Of a stretch of 64,000 nt of DNA, positions 20,239-33,900 are shown piece by piece. This DNA comes from Annulohypoxylon bovei var. microspora (taxonomy: Eukaryota > Ascomycota > Sordariomycetes > Xylariales > Hypoxylaceae). Position numbers and translations under genes: made by a program. Position 1 is the stretch's first letter. The number at the start of each line of letters is the position of its first letter. Where the stretch lies: assembly GCA_022836615.1 (NCBI GenBank), contig MU405212.1:496001-560000 (forward strand), written 5' to 3'. Under the pieces are notes generated by a model, which worked only from the letters and a program-made list of their open reading frames with translations, was not told where the DNA came from and did no database searches.

Positions 20239-23200
20239 ATGTCCAGTCCGTCTCGTAAGCCCGAAAATGCCGCATCTGCCGCACCGGTGAGCTCCCAAGG
20301 TGTGGCCGCCGGGAGTCTTAGTGCCAGTCCCGTCAGTGCTGCCGCTGCCACTGGGACAGCGACTCACAGCCCATCCTCTGATTCCGTCGATGTGACTGGC
20401 TCGTCTTCCATATCTGACCATGCATGGCCGTCTGCAAGTGTCTCGCCTGCTGTACCAGCACCCGTACCCGTACCCCCCGGCTCCCATGTGCCATCCACAT
20501 CCACTCTCCAACCAGCCCTCACTGTTAACCATGCCGACCAAAACAATAAGAAATCACGGCCGCCCGCCGCCCCCCAGAGACCCAATGGACCGTCTCTTCT
20601 CACACAAGCGTTGGCTTCTGCTCGTGGAATTCTACCTTCCCTCGTCTCTGCCTCCCATACAGACCAGCGACGCCTCGAGCAGAAGCCTGTACCGCCAAAT
20701 GGACCGAACCGACCCAGCCAACCTAGAAATGTACATGAACCATGCACCGGACACGCGGTGACTAGACCGCAAGATGCCCTGCATGAGCAGACTGAACAAG
20801 GCGGTTTGACGCCAACTGGACATTCACAGTTTACTGAGGCCGCTAGAACGATATCTGCTACACTGTTATCTTCGGCTACTTATCCGGGGGCTGATGCTCC
20901 TACACCGTTGCCTGTCGCGATGCCGGCTACTATAGGCGCAAGTACGACACTCATAGAACATCGGGATTTCGACATATGCACAAGGGGTAGAGGACGATCG
21001 CTGGAACGCACGGACAAGGAAATTCGCCTACGCTTGTCAAACCTCCCCAATGCGCTTTCTGATAACGTTGGAGATACTTCATATTCCCATGACATTACGG
21101 CTGCCGATATCGTGCCGTCTACTAAAAATAAACCCGAATTACTCTCTGACGCGCGCGTCCAATATAGGGCGTGGAGGGTTGAGCGTCCTCCACTTTCCAT
21201 GGGCCCGGAGAAGGCATGGTCTATTGGCACCAATGATATAATCGGCCACCAAGATGGACAAGTTGAGAAATCTATCACGGAGGTGCTAGCGGGAGTTGAA
21301 CCTACCCGTAGCCGGAAGGCGAGCCACAGCCTACGCTTTTTTAAGGAAGGTCTCCCGGAGGAAAAAGGCCGGCGGAGAGAGTCGAAGTCTACGGGTCATC
21401 AACGAGAAAAACCACTAGTCAGAGGTCTGTCGTTAGACTTGCTCCACGAAAATCAGTTCGATGAGAACGCTGTTTTTCAAACGCTTACACCATCGCCCCA
21501 GTCTATTGAGGATGAACGATCACCTTCTCGTTTATCGAGTGTGCAGTCATTTCCTTGGGGCACTTTGGATACCAAATCTATACCCAATGAGACGGTTCAA
21601 CCTGATTACTTTGGCCTACAAAGGCCACCAAAGCATATTGCCGAGCCCGTTGGGACATTGTCTCCTCGAGAACACCTTGTGAAGGCTGGTGTTTACAATG
21701 AGCCTGATGGTTCTGCTATAGTGTCTGACGAGGACGCGGCACAGGTTGGTAGGGAGTCAAGTGACGTGACGGAGATTGGAGAACCGACCGAGGAGGGCGA
21801 CGAATCATCCGAGGAGAAGATATCGTCCGCTGTATTTCTACCGCATCAGGGCCTGGAACAATCACCAGAGAACGGACGTGTTATTCCCGAAGAATTCAAA
21901 GTTTCACAGTCTGTCTCCCGCAAACCTCACAGTGAGGATTTTCATCCTTGGTTGGTGAAGGCAGATGAGCCTGAAGCCGAAGTTGGGGCGAGGGCTGAAG
22001 GACCCGACAGTGGTAATGTTGACCGTAAGAATGACACAACTCCATATGTTGAAGAGTTCCCACGAATAGATGATGAATGTGCTATCGAGGATGAGGCCGA
22101 ATTTCCTCAGAGATCTCGTGATATATCTGCTAGGTCGTCTCGACCGGTCTCCCAGTATTACGAGGACATGGTCCACGAACACCAGCTTGGACCAAAGCTA
22201 CCCCTCGAAGCAATTGAACTTATACCCTATAAACATCAGGTTGGTGGCCATACAACCATCTGGAGGTTTTCCAAGAGAGCTGTTTGCAAGCAATTAAACA
22301 ACCGAGAGAATGAGTTTTATGAAAATATAGAAAGATATCACCGTGATCTCCTACCTTTCTTGCCCAGGTGCGTCATTGTCACGTCCCGTTACCTACACCT
22401 GTTCTCATGAGCAGTCTCAGTAGGGCGGATGTCTAGCGTATTAGGGAAGAGCTAACATGTTGTCAGGTACATTGGCGTCCTTAACGTCACATTTCAGAAG
22501 CAACCACGACGAAAGTCAACGATTAGAAAGGATGATAGCTATGCGTCAGAAAAGAAAGGCAGAGAACAGGATGGCCAACAAAATGCAAACAATGGAGCAT
22601 CCCTAGGACTGCCACAGGGTTTGGATATTCCGGATAAAGAGGATCAGCGCCATCATCGTAGGATAGTCAGCCAATCCTTACAGTCGTCACACAATCCGAT
22701 TCCCACAGTTACCTTTGTCGACAATCGACATATCCTTCCTCGAAGTTTGCTACGGCCTACTGTGTCGACCAGTGGTGATAATCGCCCGTGGAGCGCATCT
22801 GCCGCTATAAACCCTCAATTCTTGTGTGATAGTAGCACTCAAACGTTAAACGAGGACACAATAGCATCGAATCGGCCAGCTTTAGGAGACCGACACGCCA
22901 ATAGTTGGGGCGCCACGATGGTTAATAAGAGACTGCGGAACGAGGTTTTCAATGACGCTTTTCTTAAGCAACCCATCGCAGTACATAAACATCGGAGACC
23001 AGCATCTCAGCAACGATCGATTCCTCGTCGCTTAGTACAGCAACCCAACCGGCCAGCTAGTTCCGAAAGCGCATTGCTAGAACCAAAAATAGCCGAGGAC
23101 GGTGAGCGACAGGCTCACGAAGCGAACTTCTTGAAGACCCCACCGCGTCTTTTGCAAAGTCACAGTGACGTGAGTGCGGACTCGAGCTGTTTGAGGCTTG

Positions 23201-24402
23201 AAGGTTTCGATCACGTAAAAGACGTCACTGGGACTAGCGCACCGGAACCTGAAACACTATCTGAGAAGTTTCCTCAGCAGAGACGAAGACGGCGCAATTC
23301 GGGGAGCAAGCTTCGGCGAAAACCGCTAGATGTCACAGAATCTCGTGGCAACCTTAAGTATTTTGAGGACCCGGACGAAGTCGAGTATAGGAGGGATGAC
23401 GAGCCTCTTACGGGATTACACACTCTTGTCCCTGTAGAAAACGGGCACGAGCAAAGTGCCGAGGTTGACGAGAATGGTTTCGTAGATAGCTCGATACCTC
23501 AGTCGTACTTTTCGTCAGCGGTACCATCAGAACTTTCAAGTCCGACGACGGAATTCAAGAAGATCTCACGACCCGTCAATCCTAAAGAGGCCCAGACGCA
23601 GCGTGACTCAAGAGTTGAGTATTTTCTATTGTTGGAGGACCTTACGGCCGGCATGAAACGTCCTTGTATAATGGACCTGAAAATGGGCACTCGGCAGTAC
23701 GGTGTAGAGGCTAACCCGAAGAAACGAGAGTCGCAACGACGCAAATGCTCGGCGACGACATCAAGGGAGTTCGGCGTAAGAGTTTGCGGGCTCCAGTCCT
23801 GGGATGCCAAGTCTCAGACCTACATCTTTAAGGACAAATACTATGGACGGAACCTAAAGGCTGGGTCAGAGTTTCAAGATGCTCTTACTATGTTCCTCTA
23901 CGACGGCATGGATTATAGCAGCGTCCTAAGGCATATACCAACGATCCTACAGAAACTAAACCAACTAGAAATGACTGTTCGCAGGCTGCGGGGTTATCGG
24001 TTCTACGCAGCTAGCCTCCTAATGTTTTACGATGCCGATAATTCGGACGAGGGTTATGATACGGCAGCAGACGATTCTACCACCGACTTCGCGACAGACG
24101 CCGAGGACGTATGGGAGGCTAGGAAGCGTCGGAGAGATAAAAAAGAAATAGATTTCAAGATGGCGGACTTCGCCAATAGCGTGACGGCGGGAGACTTGGC
24201 CGAGGACAAACCGTGTCCGCCGAAGTGTCCGGACGACCCAGACCGCGGCTTCCTTCGCGGCCTCGCAACCCTGAGGAAATATTTCTTAAAGATACAGAAG
24301 GACGTGCGAAATGAGCTAGGATTGATCGCCCCGCGCAGACAGGAAGATGATGGAAGTGAAGTGGAAAGAGATGACGATGGGTGGGGCTCTATCAGCGACT
24401 GA
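20239..24402 (+). CDS. KCS1: Inositol hexakisphosphate kinase
   Basis: This kinase phosphorylates IP6 to the pyrophosphate 5-IP7, which controls phosphate sensing through SPX proteins, vacuole form and stress responses. Two exons (20239-22367 and 22467-24402) join as CCC AG|G TAC in phase, giving 1354 residues. The catalytic domain is split by long disordered inserts, as usual in fungi. A first lobe (HQVGGHTTIWRF ... LPFLPRYIGVLNVTFQK) lies at about 685-725. The signature PCIMDLKMGTRQYG follows at about 1109, with D1113 and K1115 of the PxxxDxKxG motif. Then come FKDKYYGRNLKAG, RGYRFYAASLLMFYD and a final KMADFANSV. The N-terminal 680 residues are Ser/Pro-rich. The first in-frame ATG is 20239 (MSSPSRKPEN), which I take as the start. 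Confidence 0.93.
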
Positions 24403-25246
24403 GAATCCGGACTCCTAACTACTACCTCCGAATTACCAACTACTTTGCGTCGTCCGCCAGCAACATTGCTAACGACCGAGCAATCCTATACCACTTTTGA
24501 TTCGTTGTTCATAGTTCTCGGATGGGTTCCCTAAAATGGCGCACCGGTGTGTCAAGCCGTCGGTCTACGGACAGGAGCTTTTGGTCGGGGTAAGGGTATG
24601 GTCATGATGTTCTCTTTTTTATTTATTTCTCGTTTTAACATACCCGCATGATTGGGGCGTCTTGAGATTGTCGGTTGCTACGGGGAAAAAGACAAAACAA
24701 CTCATAGTATGGAGAAGAGCTTGTGATGATGATCCGTAGCTAGCTTGCTACTGAGAAAATACTATGTTATGTAGGGGGTAGGTGTGCTGGCTTAAGAAAT
24801 AGTTGATATTAGAATGAGATGAAGCTAGCTGGCCATACTATAATCGTGCATGTAGTTGCTGGTGACATGTAAATGAAGATTAAGATACGTACCTGCTTGA
24901 GGAATAGTACTACCTATAAACAATGTTGATAGGGTCATGACTACTAGTTTTTATATGCCTTGAGTTATAGAACATTTCATCTGACAACCAAAAAGTTAAT
25001 TCTTGGATAATTATATGACGGAGGCAAAACAGGGACATTCACATGCAAATATAAAAAAATCACACCCAACGTAGGTACCAGTCTCCCTATGTATGTCACT
25101 GCGGGGCTGGCGCGCGGATAATTAGCGGGGCATAGGGCTGAAGAGGGTAACTACAGAGGGGAAGATTGAGTGCTGGGTCCTTTAGCTAAAATTAATTCCC
25201 GGAGCCGCAACTTGTCCTCAACTTCAACCGATTTCACCTCAAAGGC
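24403..25246. other. KCS1 3' region and ALG2 promoter
   Basis: About 0.84 kb between two plus-strand genes. The left part is the KCS1 3' untranslated region and the right part the ALG2 promoter. It is AT-rich in the middle, with no gene or repeat seen. Confidence 0.4.
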
Positions 25247-25279
25247 ATGGCTACGTGTGCCAACCACCTCCCAACATGA
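25247..25279 (+). promoter_or_regulatory. Upstream ORF overlapping the ALG2 start codon
   Basis: An ATG at 25247 opens a 10-codon frame (MATCANHLPT) whose TGA at 25277-25279 overlaps the ALG2 ATG at 25276 as ATGA. Such an arrangement would force leaky scanning or termination-reinitiation for ALG2 translation. Whether the transcript starts upstream of 25247 is not known from sequence. Confidence 0.5.
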
Positions 25280-26774
25280 CAGAAAAGACGAGGGAGACCA
25301 AGAAGACCATTGTCTTCCTGCATCCTGACTTGGGCATAGGCGGCGCCGAGAGATTGGTCGTCGATGCCGCTGTCGGGTTGCAGAATCGTGGACATAAGGT
25401 CGTGATATTCACTAGCCACTGCGATCCGAAACATTGCTTTGACGAGGCGAGAGATGGTATGTTAAATATCCCACCACTTCTTTGCATTGGCTTTGCATTG
25501 AATGCCATTGTATACTTGTTTTTTTGTCTAACAATATCAACAAAACAGGCACCCTCGACGTCCGCGTCCGCGGCAACACCATCGTGCCCCCGTCGATCCT
25601 CTCGCGCTTCAGCATCCTGTGCTCCATCCTCCGCCAACTCCACCTCATCGTCCAAATATACGTCACCTCCGAACTCCAAACCTTGAACCCCGACGCGTAC
25701 TTCGTGGACCAGCTCAGCGCCGGCGTGCCGCTCCTGCAGCTTCTTCACCCGCGCGGCCGCGTGCTGTTCTACTGCCACTTCCCGGACCTGCTGCTGGCGC
25801 AGGGCCGGCGGCGCTGGTGGAAGCGCGCCTACCGCCTCCCGTTCGACATGTGCGAGCAGTGGAGCATGAGCTTCGCCGACGCCGTCGCCGTCAACTCCAG
25901 CTTCACCAAGGGCGTCGTCGGCCGGACCTGGCCGGCGCTGGCGCGCCGCAAGGACCTCGAGGTCGTGTACCCCTGCGTCGACACCACGACGAAGGACAAG
26001 AACGAGAGCGATAGCGGCAGGCCGCTGTGGAAGGGCAAGAAGTTCCTGCTGAGCATCAACCGCTTCGAGCGCAAGAAGGACATCGCGCTGGCCGTCAAGG
26101 CGTTCGCGGGCCTGGGCGCGGAGGCGCGGAAGGGCGTCCGGCTGGTTCTGGCGGGGGGCTACGATCCCCGCGTTTCGGAGAACGTGAGCTATCACAAGGA
26201 GCTGGTGGACTTGACCGAGGGCTTGGGCCTGAGCACTATGACTGCGAAGACGCACCTTACCGCCCTGGAGGTCCCTGATGACGTGGACGTCCTCTTCCTG
26301 CATTCCGTGCCGAACTTGCTGAAGGAGATGCTCCTCGCTTCGGCTCGACTTCTGGTATACACCCCGGCGAACGAGCACTTTGGTATCGTGCCTCTCGAAG
26401 CGATGCTTGTCGGCGTGCCCGTCCTAGCTGCCGATACAGGCGGCCCCACAGAAACCGTAGTCGAAGGGAAGACGGGCTGGCTCCGATCTCCGGCCAAGGT
26501 GGACCAATGGACCGACGTCATGGACCAGGTGCTAAACCACACGTCCGCGGACGAATTCGCGGCGATGTCGAAGGCAGGGATCGCCAGGGTCAAGGAAAAC
26601 TTCGGCGAGGCGCAGATGGCGGAGCGGCTGGACTCCATCGTAGTACAGGCCTTACAGCAGCCAAAGACCTGGTCGTGGACACCGACGGTGCTGCTTGTGC
26701 TAGGCACCCTGGGCGCAGTTGGTGCGGTGCTGGCGGTTGTTGGTGGAGCGCTGCTGCGGCGTAACGAGTGGTGA
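25276..26774 (+). CDS. ALG2: Alpha-1,3/1,6-mannosyltransferase ALG2
   Basis: This enzyme adds the second and third mannose to the dolichol-linked oligosaccharide on the cytosolic face of the ER, early in N-glycan assembly. Two exons (25276-25456 and 25549-26774) join as GAT G|GC in phase to 468 residues, the normal size. The N-terminal GT-B lobe begins FLHPDLGIGGAERLVVDAA at about 13-31. The GT4 lobe has FLLSINRFERKKDIALAVKAF and the donor-site motif EHFGIVPLEAM near 335-345, followed by AADTGGPTETV. A C-terminal hydrophobic anchor (VLLVLGTLGAVGAVLAVVGG) precedes LLRRNEW. Exon 2 is strikingly GC-ending in codon use. A short upstream frame overlaps the start codon. Confidence 0.95.
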
Positions 26775-27968
26775 AGCTAGATTCAATGACATGCTTAGAA
26801 GGCGTGCTGTGTTTCGTTGCAGTATAGATGAATGCGATGGATACCCCTAATTAATCCTATTACTAGCTGCTTACATGAGTAAATGGTAGGATGTGAATCC
26901 ACGTAGATGGTGAATCAGGCAACCTCTAAGATTCCAAGTAAAGGCAATGTTTGGTTTGTAGGAACTATCATTTTCTTCCCCTACTAAGTTACATGAAGAT
27001 AGATACCCCGTTAAGACATCCTATACTCAAGTTCTGATAGATCCGTCAAATAGGTAAGGGGACCCTTGAGCTTATCGTCCTTCCGTCAATTCATTCATAA
27101 GCCATTAGTGCGAATGGAATCGAAGGTATCTCACAAGATAAGTAATTTAACTTACATATCATCTAGAAGACTTCATATCTCTACCTAGGTGGGTGGCTAG
27201 TATAAGTCTGCTTACGTAAGGCATACGGCATATCCCCCTGGGCGTTAAATCTCAACTGAGTCAACTTACCACGTATCAGAAAAGACACTCTACACAAATT
27301 ACCATCACTCACACACATACAAATAGAGCGGATAGGCCAGTTGAAGCGATCTCGAATGTGTACCTGCCTACTCTTACAACACTACGTAATACAGCACTTA
27401 AACACCAGACACTCATCGGGCCTCACGTACACGTACATACATACAAGCAAGAAAAGGTCTGTCTTTTTCATACAATAATAACTAACAACACTCGACACGT
27501 CGCTGGCATTTTCCCAGCACAAGGACCCGCCGAGCCCTCCATCCGGACCCCAGGTCACTGTTCTCCCTCTCTCTCTGCCGACTGCCGACAATGAATCCCT
27601 CCCCCTTTCCTCCTTCCCCTGAGAACGTGAGATCGTCAGGACCACGTGTGATGATGAGTAGTCCGGCCTCCGCCAGATATTGCACGGCTAGACGGTAGGT
27701 CGGGTAAGAATCGACAGGAAGAAGAGGAAAACAATATGAAATATATAATGTGATCTAATCTACCTAAGTAGTTCCGAGTTGGCCGCAACAAGCTCCGAAG
27801 TAGGGGCTGTCGTCGGATGAATGCGTGGTATAGGACCAGAAAATAAGTCATCCATCCGGATACGTATCGAACGCAGGTAGGCTAGATGGCCAGGACTATT
27901 CCCGAACAGAGAGCCGTACCGCAATAGTGAGCAATATAGGTCCATATCGACTACGTATACAAGCGCTT
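26775..27968. other. intergenic region between convergent genes
   Basis: About 1.2 kb between the 3' ends of ALG2 and the SNT1-like gene. Open frames at 27358-27945 on both strands are short, mutually overlapping and without motifs. The rest is AT-rich with CTAGGT-type words. No RNA gene was recognised. Confidence 0.4.
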
Positions 27969-30900
27969 CTACCTCCCATACCTATCAGGCGGTGGGCGAT
28001 CGTATAGGTTGTGTCTGTCCTGAGGTCTCAACTGCTGCTGCAAGATCGACTGTTGTTGCTGTTCGCGCATCTGGGCCTCGCGCATGTCTTGAGTAATGGG
28101 AGGCGGATAGCCTCTGGTATCGTACGGGCTGGGAGTATAACTCCTCGGTGGTCCGGGATCGCGAGGGTCTCGTCCGGGACCTGGTGTCGCGTATCGAGGA
28201 TATGCAGCTGGTGCTTGCGGGGGCGGCGGCTCGGGAGCTCGCGAAGCAGGCGCGTACTGTGCTTGCATAGAAGCTCGCATTCCGTGCGGCGGATAGACGT
28301 CCCGAACGTCACGAAGAGCCATGGGGTCATGACCTCTCGGCGGCGGCGGAGCCGAGGCCCAAGAAGGCTGTGGTGGAACCGAGCTACTAGGCGGGGGTGG
28401 TTTCGGCGTAGGTTGCTGTGCAGCCCATGCTGATTGTGTTGGCGGGGGTTGCGTAGACTTGGGAGGTTGCGGAGGATGCGATGCCCAGGCTGGCTGATGT
28501 TGCGGAGGCGGCTGTTGTGGCTGGTGTTGCTGTTGTAGCGGGTGACCCTGATGTGGACCAGGCCAACCCATATCCCGACTAGACTGAGGCTCGTGGCCTC
28601 TGGGAGCAGAATGGCCCCCGTATTGGGGTGGAGGTGACGCTACGTTAGGTGGTTGAATTTGCGCGCCATAAGGGTATGACGGTTGGGATTGGTAGGATAC
28701 CTGAGATGGCTGGCTGGGAGGTGCGTAGTGATGAGCAGTCTGGGGTGAACCTGCTGCCGGAGACTGATGCGCAGAGGGATAGGAGCGTGGTCGGCCACCA
28801 TAATACTCTCGTTCTGCAGCTGCATCCAATGGCATATGCCGGGGAGCATTTAAATGTTGCGCTTGAGGCGACGCAGACGCGTAAGGTTTAAGCGGTGGCA
28901 TCGCGGATGGTGCTGGAGGTGGGTTCCGGCCATACCCGTAGGCCTGGGCTTCTGACATGCCTGATTCTCTGCGAACATGAGATGGTGGCGGAGGAGGGGG
29001 TGGAGGACGAGAAAGATTGGATTGAGGTGGTGGTGTTGACGATGGCTTCGCAGCTGCAGGTACCTCGGCAATCCTCTTAGGAGGGGGAGGGGGAGGAGGA
29101 AGGTTGGGAGTGGGAGTGTCATCATTCAAAAGCGCCATCAAACTAGACGTCTTACGCTCTGGGGGACGAGACGGCGCAGGTGCGACAGCAGGTGGCGTAG
29201 GCTGCGCTGGTGGCGCGCTAAATGGATCCGTTCCGCCACTCGCACCAGACGCTGGACGGGATAGGGTTGAGATCAGTCGAGGACGAGCCGGTGGAGATGG
29301 ATTTCCCTCTGTCAATATGTTTCTGCCGTGTTGCTGCTGGAGAATAGTAGCAAAAGAACCTTGTTGAGGCCCTTGAGGAGCTGGCGCGACTGCTCGAGGG
29401 GGGTCGGGTGGACGAGACAACGGTACACTCTCTGGGCGAGACGATGTCATACGGGCAGTCTGGGCTTGGGGAACGAAGTGGTCGTATTGATGGATAAGAT
29501 CTGGCTCTTGCTTGACGCGTAGTTGCTGGCGAGGCTGTTCCTTGGGAACTTTAGGCTCTGCTCTAGGTCGTTCCGAATGGGGCTCGATCAATGATCCAGG
29601 CAAAGGATGTCTTCCCATGGGAGCTTCGGATACTGGTGGTTGTCCAGCCGGAGCAGGCTTCTGTCCTAACGGAACGCGGACGGGCTGCTGGACGGGTAGT
29701 TCTCGCTCTCTGTCGGCGAGGGAAAACGGAGCTCTCATAGGTCGAGGAGACATAGTCTGTGTGACTGGTTGGGCAAGAGGTTGCGATCCAGGCGGGGTAG
29801 CTCCGTGGCTTTGGATCAGCGGAGACTGAGTTGCTGGCACGAATGGGGACTGAATAAGCGTAGGTTGCGGCTGAGCTGCTATTGGGACATTGAAACGACC
29901 CGAAGTCGGCTGTGATGCCTGGGGATGCTCGAGTTTAGGTGCAGGACTATCTTCCATAACTGCGTCTGCAGCCGCGAGTGGTCGATTGCTCGATGTTTCA
30001 TATCGCTTCTTGACGCCGGAGCTGGGTGCCGGGGGTGCGGGTCTTTTCTCGCCTCTAGCTTTCCTAGACTCCGCATCTTCGACTATTACCTGCCAGTCGT
30101 TCGCATCCTTCTTGCGCATATAATAGTTTTTAATCTGTACGAGTTAGTAAGCGTAACAATGTGTAAGGACTAGGTCAGATGCTAGTTGCAATGCTCACCA
30201 TTATCGGAGTCTTAGTCCGCATGTGCGCTGCGATTGCTGCCCAATCGCTTCCGAAGGAACGTAGTAACTGGGGGAAATCGTTCGCCTCGGGTACACTCCA
30301 GTAACTAGACGCCTGCGTGCCGGATCTACGGTCCGACACTGTCGGCTGGCCAAGATCAAGCATAGCAACAGGGGGCTGCTGCGGAGGCTCTGGGCGCAGT
30401 GGTGGAGGACCCATCGTATCAACGGCCATCGAGACAGCGGGCGGAGGAGGCGGAGGCGGAGGAATTCCTCTTTCGGGGCTCAGTATCGGCTGCGCCGGTG
30501 GGAATGGCGCAGAGATAGCGACAGGCGGGACGGCTGCTGTGCTTGGAGCTAATTCGTATTGAGTCGGGGCTCTGGCGGCTTCGGTTGGTGCTTGCGGCGG
30601 TACCCACTCCGGACCATGAACACGAGAACTGGATCGCGAACGGTTACCTTTAGTCCCCGCAGGCGGTGCTGCGGCGAGAGTCTGGTTGACACGAGGCTGT
30701 TTCGGTTCCTTATCCTTAGCAGCTCGGCGCCCTCTAGGCTTGCGTTCCGGCTTTTCGGCACCCCCGTCTCCTTTCGCACCTCGCCGTCCGGGTGTACCAG
30801 ATGGCGTTCCGCTTTCGCCATCAGTGGCTGGAGTAGCTTCCGAGTTAAAAGTAGGAGCGGCCGCACGCCTAGGTCGACGCCTCTCGCCGTTTTCACCCGT

Positions 30901-33900
30901 CTCCTGATTCTCCTCGTTCTCATTGTCGCCGTTTCCAAGTTCTGAGACTAACGCACTAGATCGCTGCTTGCCCCGTCCGCCCTTCTTACGTTGCCTCGGG
31001 CGCTTCTTCAGCTTCTCTTTGAGGTTGAGCTCTTCTTTCTCTTTCTTGAGGTAATAGAACTGAATGCTGGTTCCGAAGTCTCTGTTCGCCAACGGCTCAG
31101 AAACACGACCCCATTGCTTAGGAAACTCGAGGTATGCCTTTTCGAATGTTGCCGTTTCCTCTTGGGTGAAGTTATCCACGGGAGGTAAGAGCTGCCAAGC
31201 CGCCACGATTTTCTCGGCCTGGATGAGACCTGTCACATCCTGATAGAAATCGTTTTCTCGCTCTTCTACCACTTGGTATTGACGAGGCAACACAGCTTCT
31301 TTCTCGGTTCTGTACCTTTCCCTTTCTGCTTGCATTTGGCGCTCTCGCTTCTCATCCTCAACACGTCGCGATTCCTCTAGGATCCTCTCTAGATCACGTT
31401 CCGATGCGTACCTACTTCGCCTTGTCCCCTCAGGTTTGGCTTCGTGGAAACCTGGTTTATGGCCATTAGTTTCTGTTCCAGGGACGTACATAAATTTGTC
31501 CCGACTTTTAACGGCGACAGGATCGTTCGACATGGTAAAGCGTAGGTAATGATCATAATTCGTGTCGTAAAGACTCTGGCCCCGTCTCTCTTCGGCTTTT
31601 CGGATGAATGCTTCTTCATTTAGCCTCCCTAGAATAAAAGCATCGAGGCTTGGCTGCGGAGCATCCATCGACTTAAGAAAAGCCTGATCCTTATACCACG
31701 GCTTTTCATCAAAGTAAGGTAAGCTATCAATCGGAGGGGTAGGCATGTGCTCGCGGACAATCTCGATGGTTTGAAGGTCGACATCCTCGATATCGGTTTC
31801 GTCTTCGTCTTCGGCTGGAAATGGTGTACTTGAGCCTCCTTTACTAATTTCCTGTGACTGTGTATGAGGTCCATCAATAGACTGCCTGTGAGAAGTTGAT
31901 AAATGGGTTCGCAGCGGGCCTTGTGCTTCGGAATCGGGCTGGCTAATGTCCTGCGCATCCTCCATTGTGATGTCTCTATCATCATCCTTTGGTTTATTTT
32001 CACCCATTGGAGCTTCAGGTGGCGCGGGCATGTCGATGTCTTGTTCAATGGAGGGTTGAGGATGTTCTGCGCTTGAACTTGCAGCGTCTAAAGGTGAAGT
32101 TTCTTTCTCTAAGGATGGAGAGGGGGTTTTGTCCTTAATAATTTCTTGAGTATCATTAGCAGCTTTGATATCGTCAAGACCTTTAGTTGCCTCAATACTC
32201 GGTGCTCTCTCGGGCTGGGATTCTGTCTCCAGGGGTGATTTTCCAGGTAGTGAAACATCCTCGGGTACGGGGCCGACCATTTCATCCAAACCCTCAGGTT
32301 CGCTCATAATCTTACCAACAGCTTCGAGTGATACTATTGCGTGCCGTACTATGGCATCCATTGGCACATCATCAATCTTCTCGAGCTGCTTTAATTTGAA
32401 TTCCACATCTTTCATCTGCGATTCAATGACATCGCCAATTTCCTCATCATCTGATTCAGATGACTGATCTAATATGGGCAGCTTGGCTTCTTTCTGAGGC
32501 AGGGAAACATGTTTCGGTAAGACTCTTAGAGTAGCGCGTCGGTGTGCTTTCGTTTTCGTCTTCGTTTCAACGGCTACCGGCAAAGCCTCTGATTCAACAA
32601 TGGGGCTCTCTCGGGTAGCATTACCAACACGCTCCACCTCGCCATCCTCCTCCTTAACTGCTGCACTAGATGCGGTATCTTGAGCCTTATGTTCTTGGTC
32701 TATAGATGATCTGGCAGATTGCGGTCGCTGGTCTAACTTAACAGGCTCTTCGCCCAAATCGACGGTGTGCGTATCTCGGAGCTGTTTATCCACCGAACCT
32801 AGTTGAGGGTCGGCTTTAGTATCACTGCTAGACGGTCTTTGGTCGATATCCATCGGTTGGTCAAGATGCGCACCATCCAGACGAGGTCCAGCAGGCCGGG
32901 GCTGGGCAAGGCTCTGCGATCTGTTCAATTTCGGCGATTCGGGGACGCGATTCTTTATATTAGGGTTAATCCATTGCTTGCTCGAAGGACCTGGGCGGTT
33001 TATAGAACGCGGTCCGGAAGGAATTGTAGACGGTTCCATGTAGGTTGATCTGGACGGCCCAATAGGCGGTAATCTTCCATCCACATTAGGTGCAGAGCCT
33101 GATGGCGCTGGGCGCTCTTCCTTGAGCGCCCTAGGGCCCGTCGGCGGTGCCTTACCTGTAGCTAATCCAACATCAGTTGCCGTCGTTCTGTTAGGCACTG
33201 ATCCAAAAGATGGCGCGGCTGGAGCCACGGGAGGCGGCGAGACGTCCTTGGTGGGCAGTGGAGGTGGTTCATGTGAAGCTCGCTCGGGTTTTGGCCGAAC
33301 ATCACGGTCTCGCACATCGCGATCGTCTCGATGATCGCGTTGGCGCAAGTCGGGATCGATATATCTATTGTCGCGGTCACGGTCATCACGATCCCGGTAC
33401 CGTCCTTCTTGGGAACGGGACCTGAAAGTCGAATTATATCTGTCGCGATCATCATAGAACCCTCGTCCACGGCGGCTATCCCAATCGCCGCGACCTCTTC
33501 CACGACCTCGACCACTATAGCCACCCCGGTACGACGAAGGACCAAAAGGAGGGTCGGAGGAAGATGATCCAGCGGACAAAGGCCCGTCTCTCGATCCGCG
33601 CCGGGCTCGCTCTGCATCGACGCCTAATGGGGCATCTCGCAAATCCCTCGAGTCGCGAAAATCTCTTCCGGGAGGCGATCGTCCGCGAGGCGACGGTCGC
33701 CGTCCTCTAAAGCTATCTCGATCACGATCTCGCCAGTCTCCACGGTCACGTTCTCGACTACGCTCATCTCTATAAGAGTTGTCTCTTCGATCCCTGAAAT
33801 CAATGTCTCGATCTCTTCCGCGGTCTCGGCTATCGTCTCGCCAGCCTCTTCCTCGTCCACGACCTCTACCACGAAAGTCCCCGGAATATCCACCTCCGCG

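Noticed and set aside
25251..26378. 375-residue minus-strand frame opposite ALG2
   Set aside because: Shadow of the GC-ending ALG2 codons, without known motifs.
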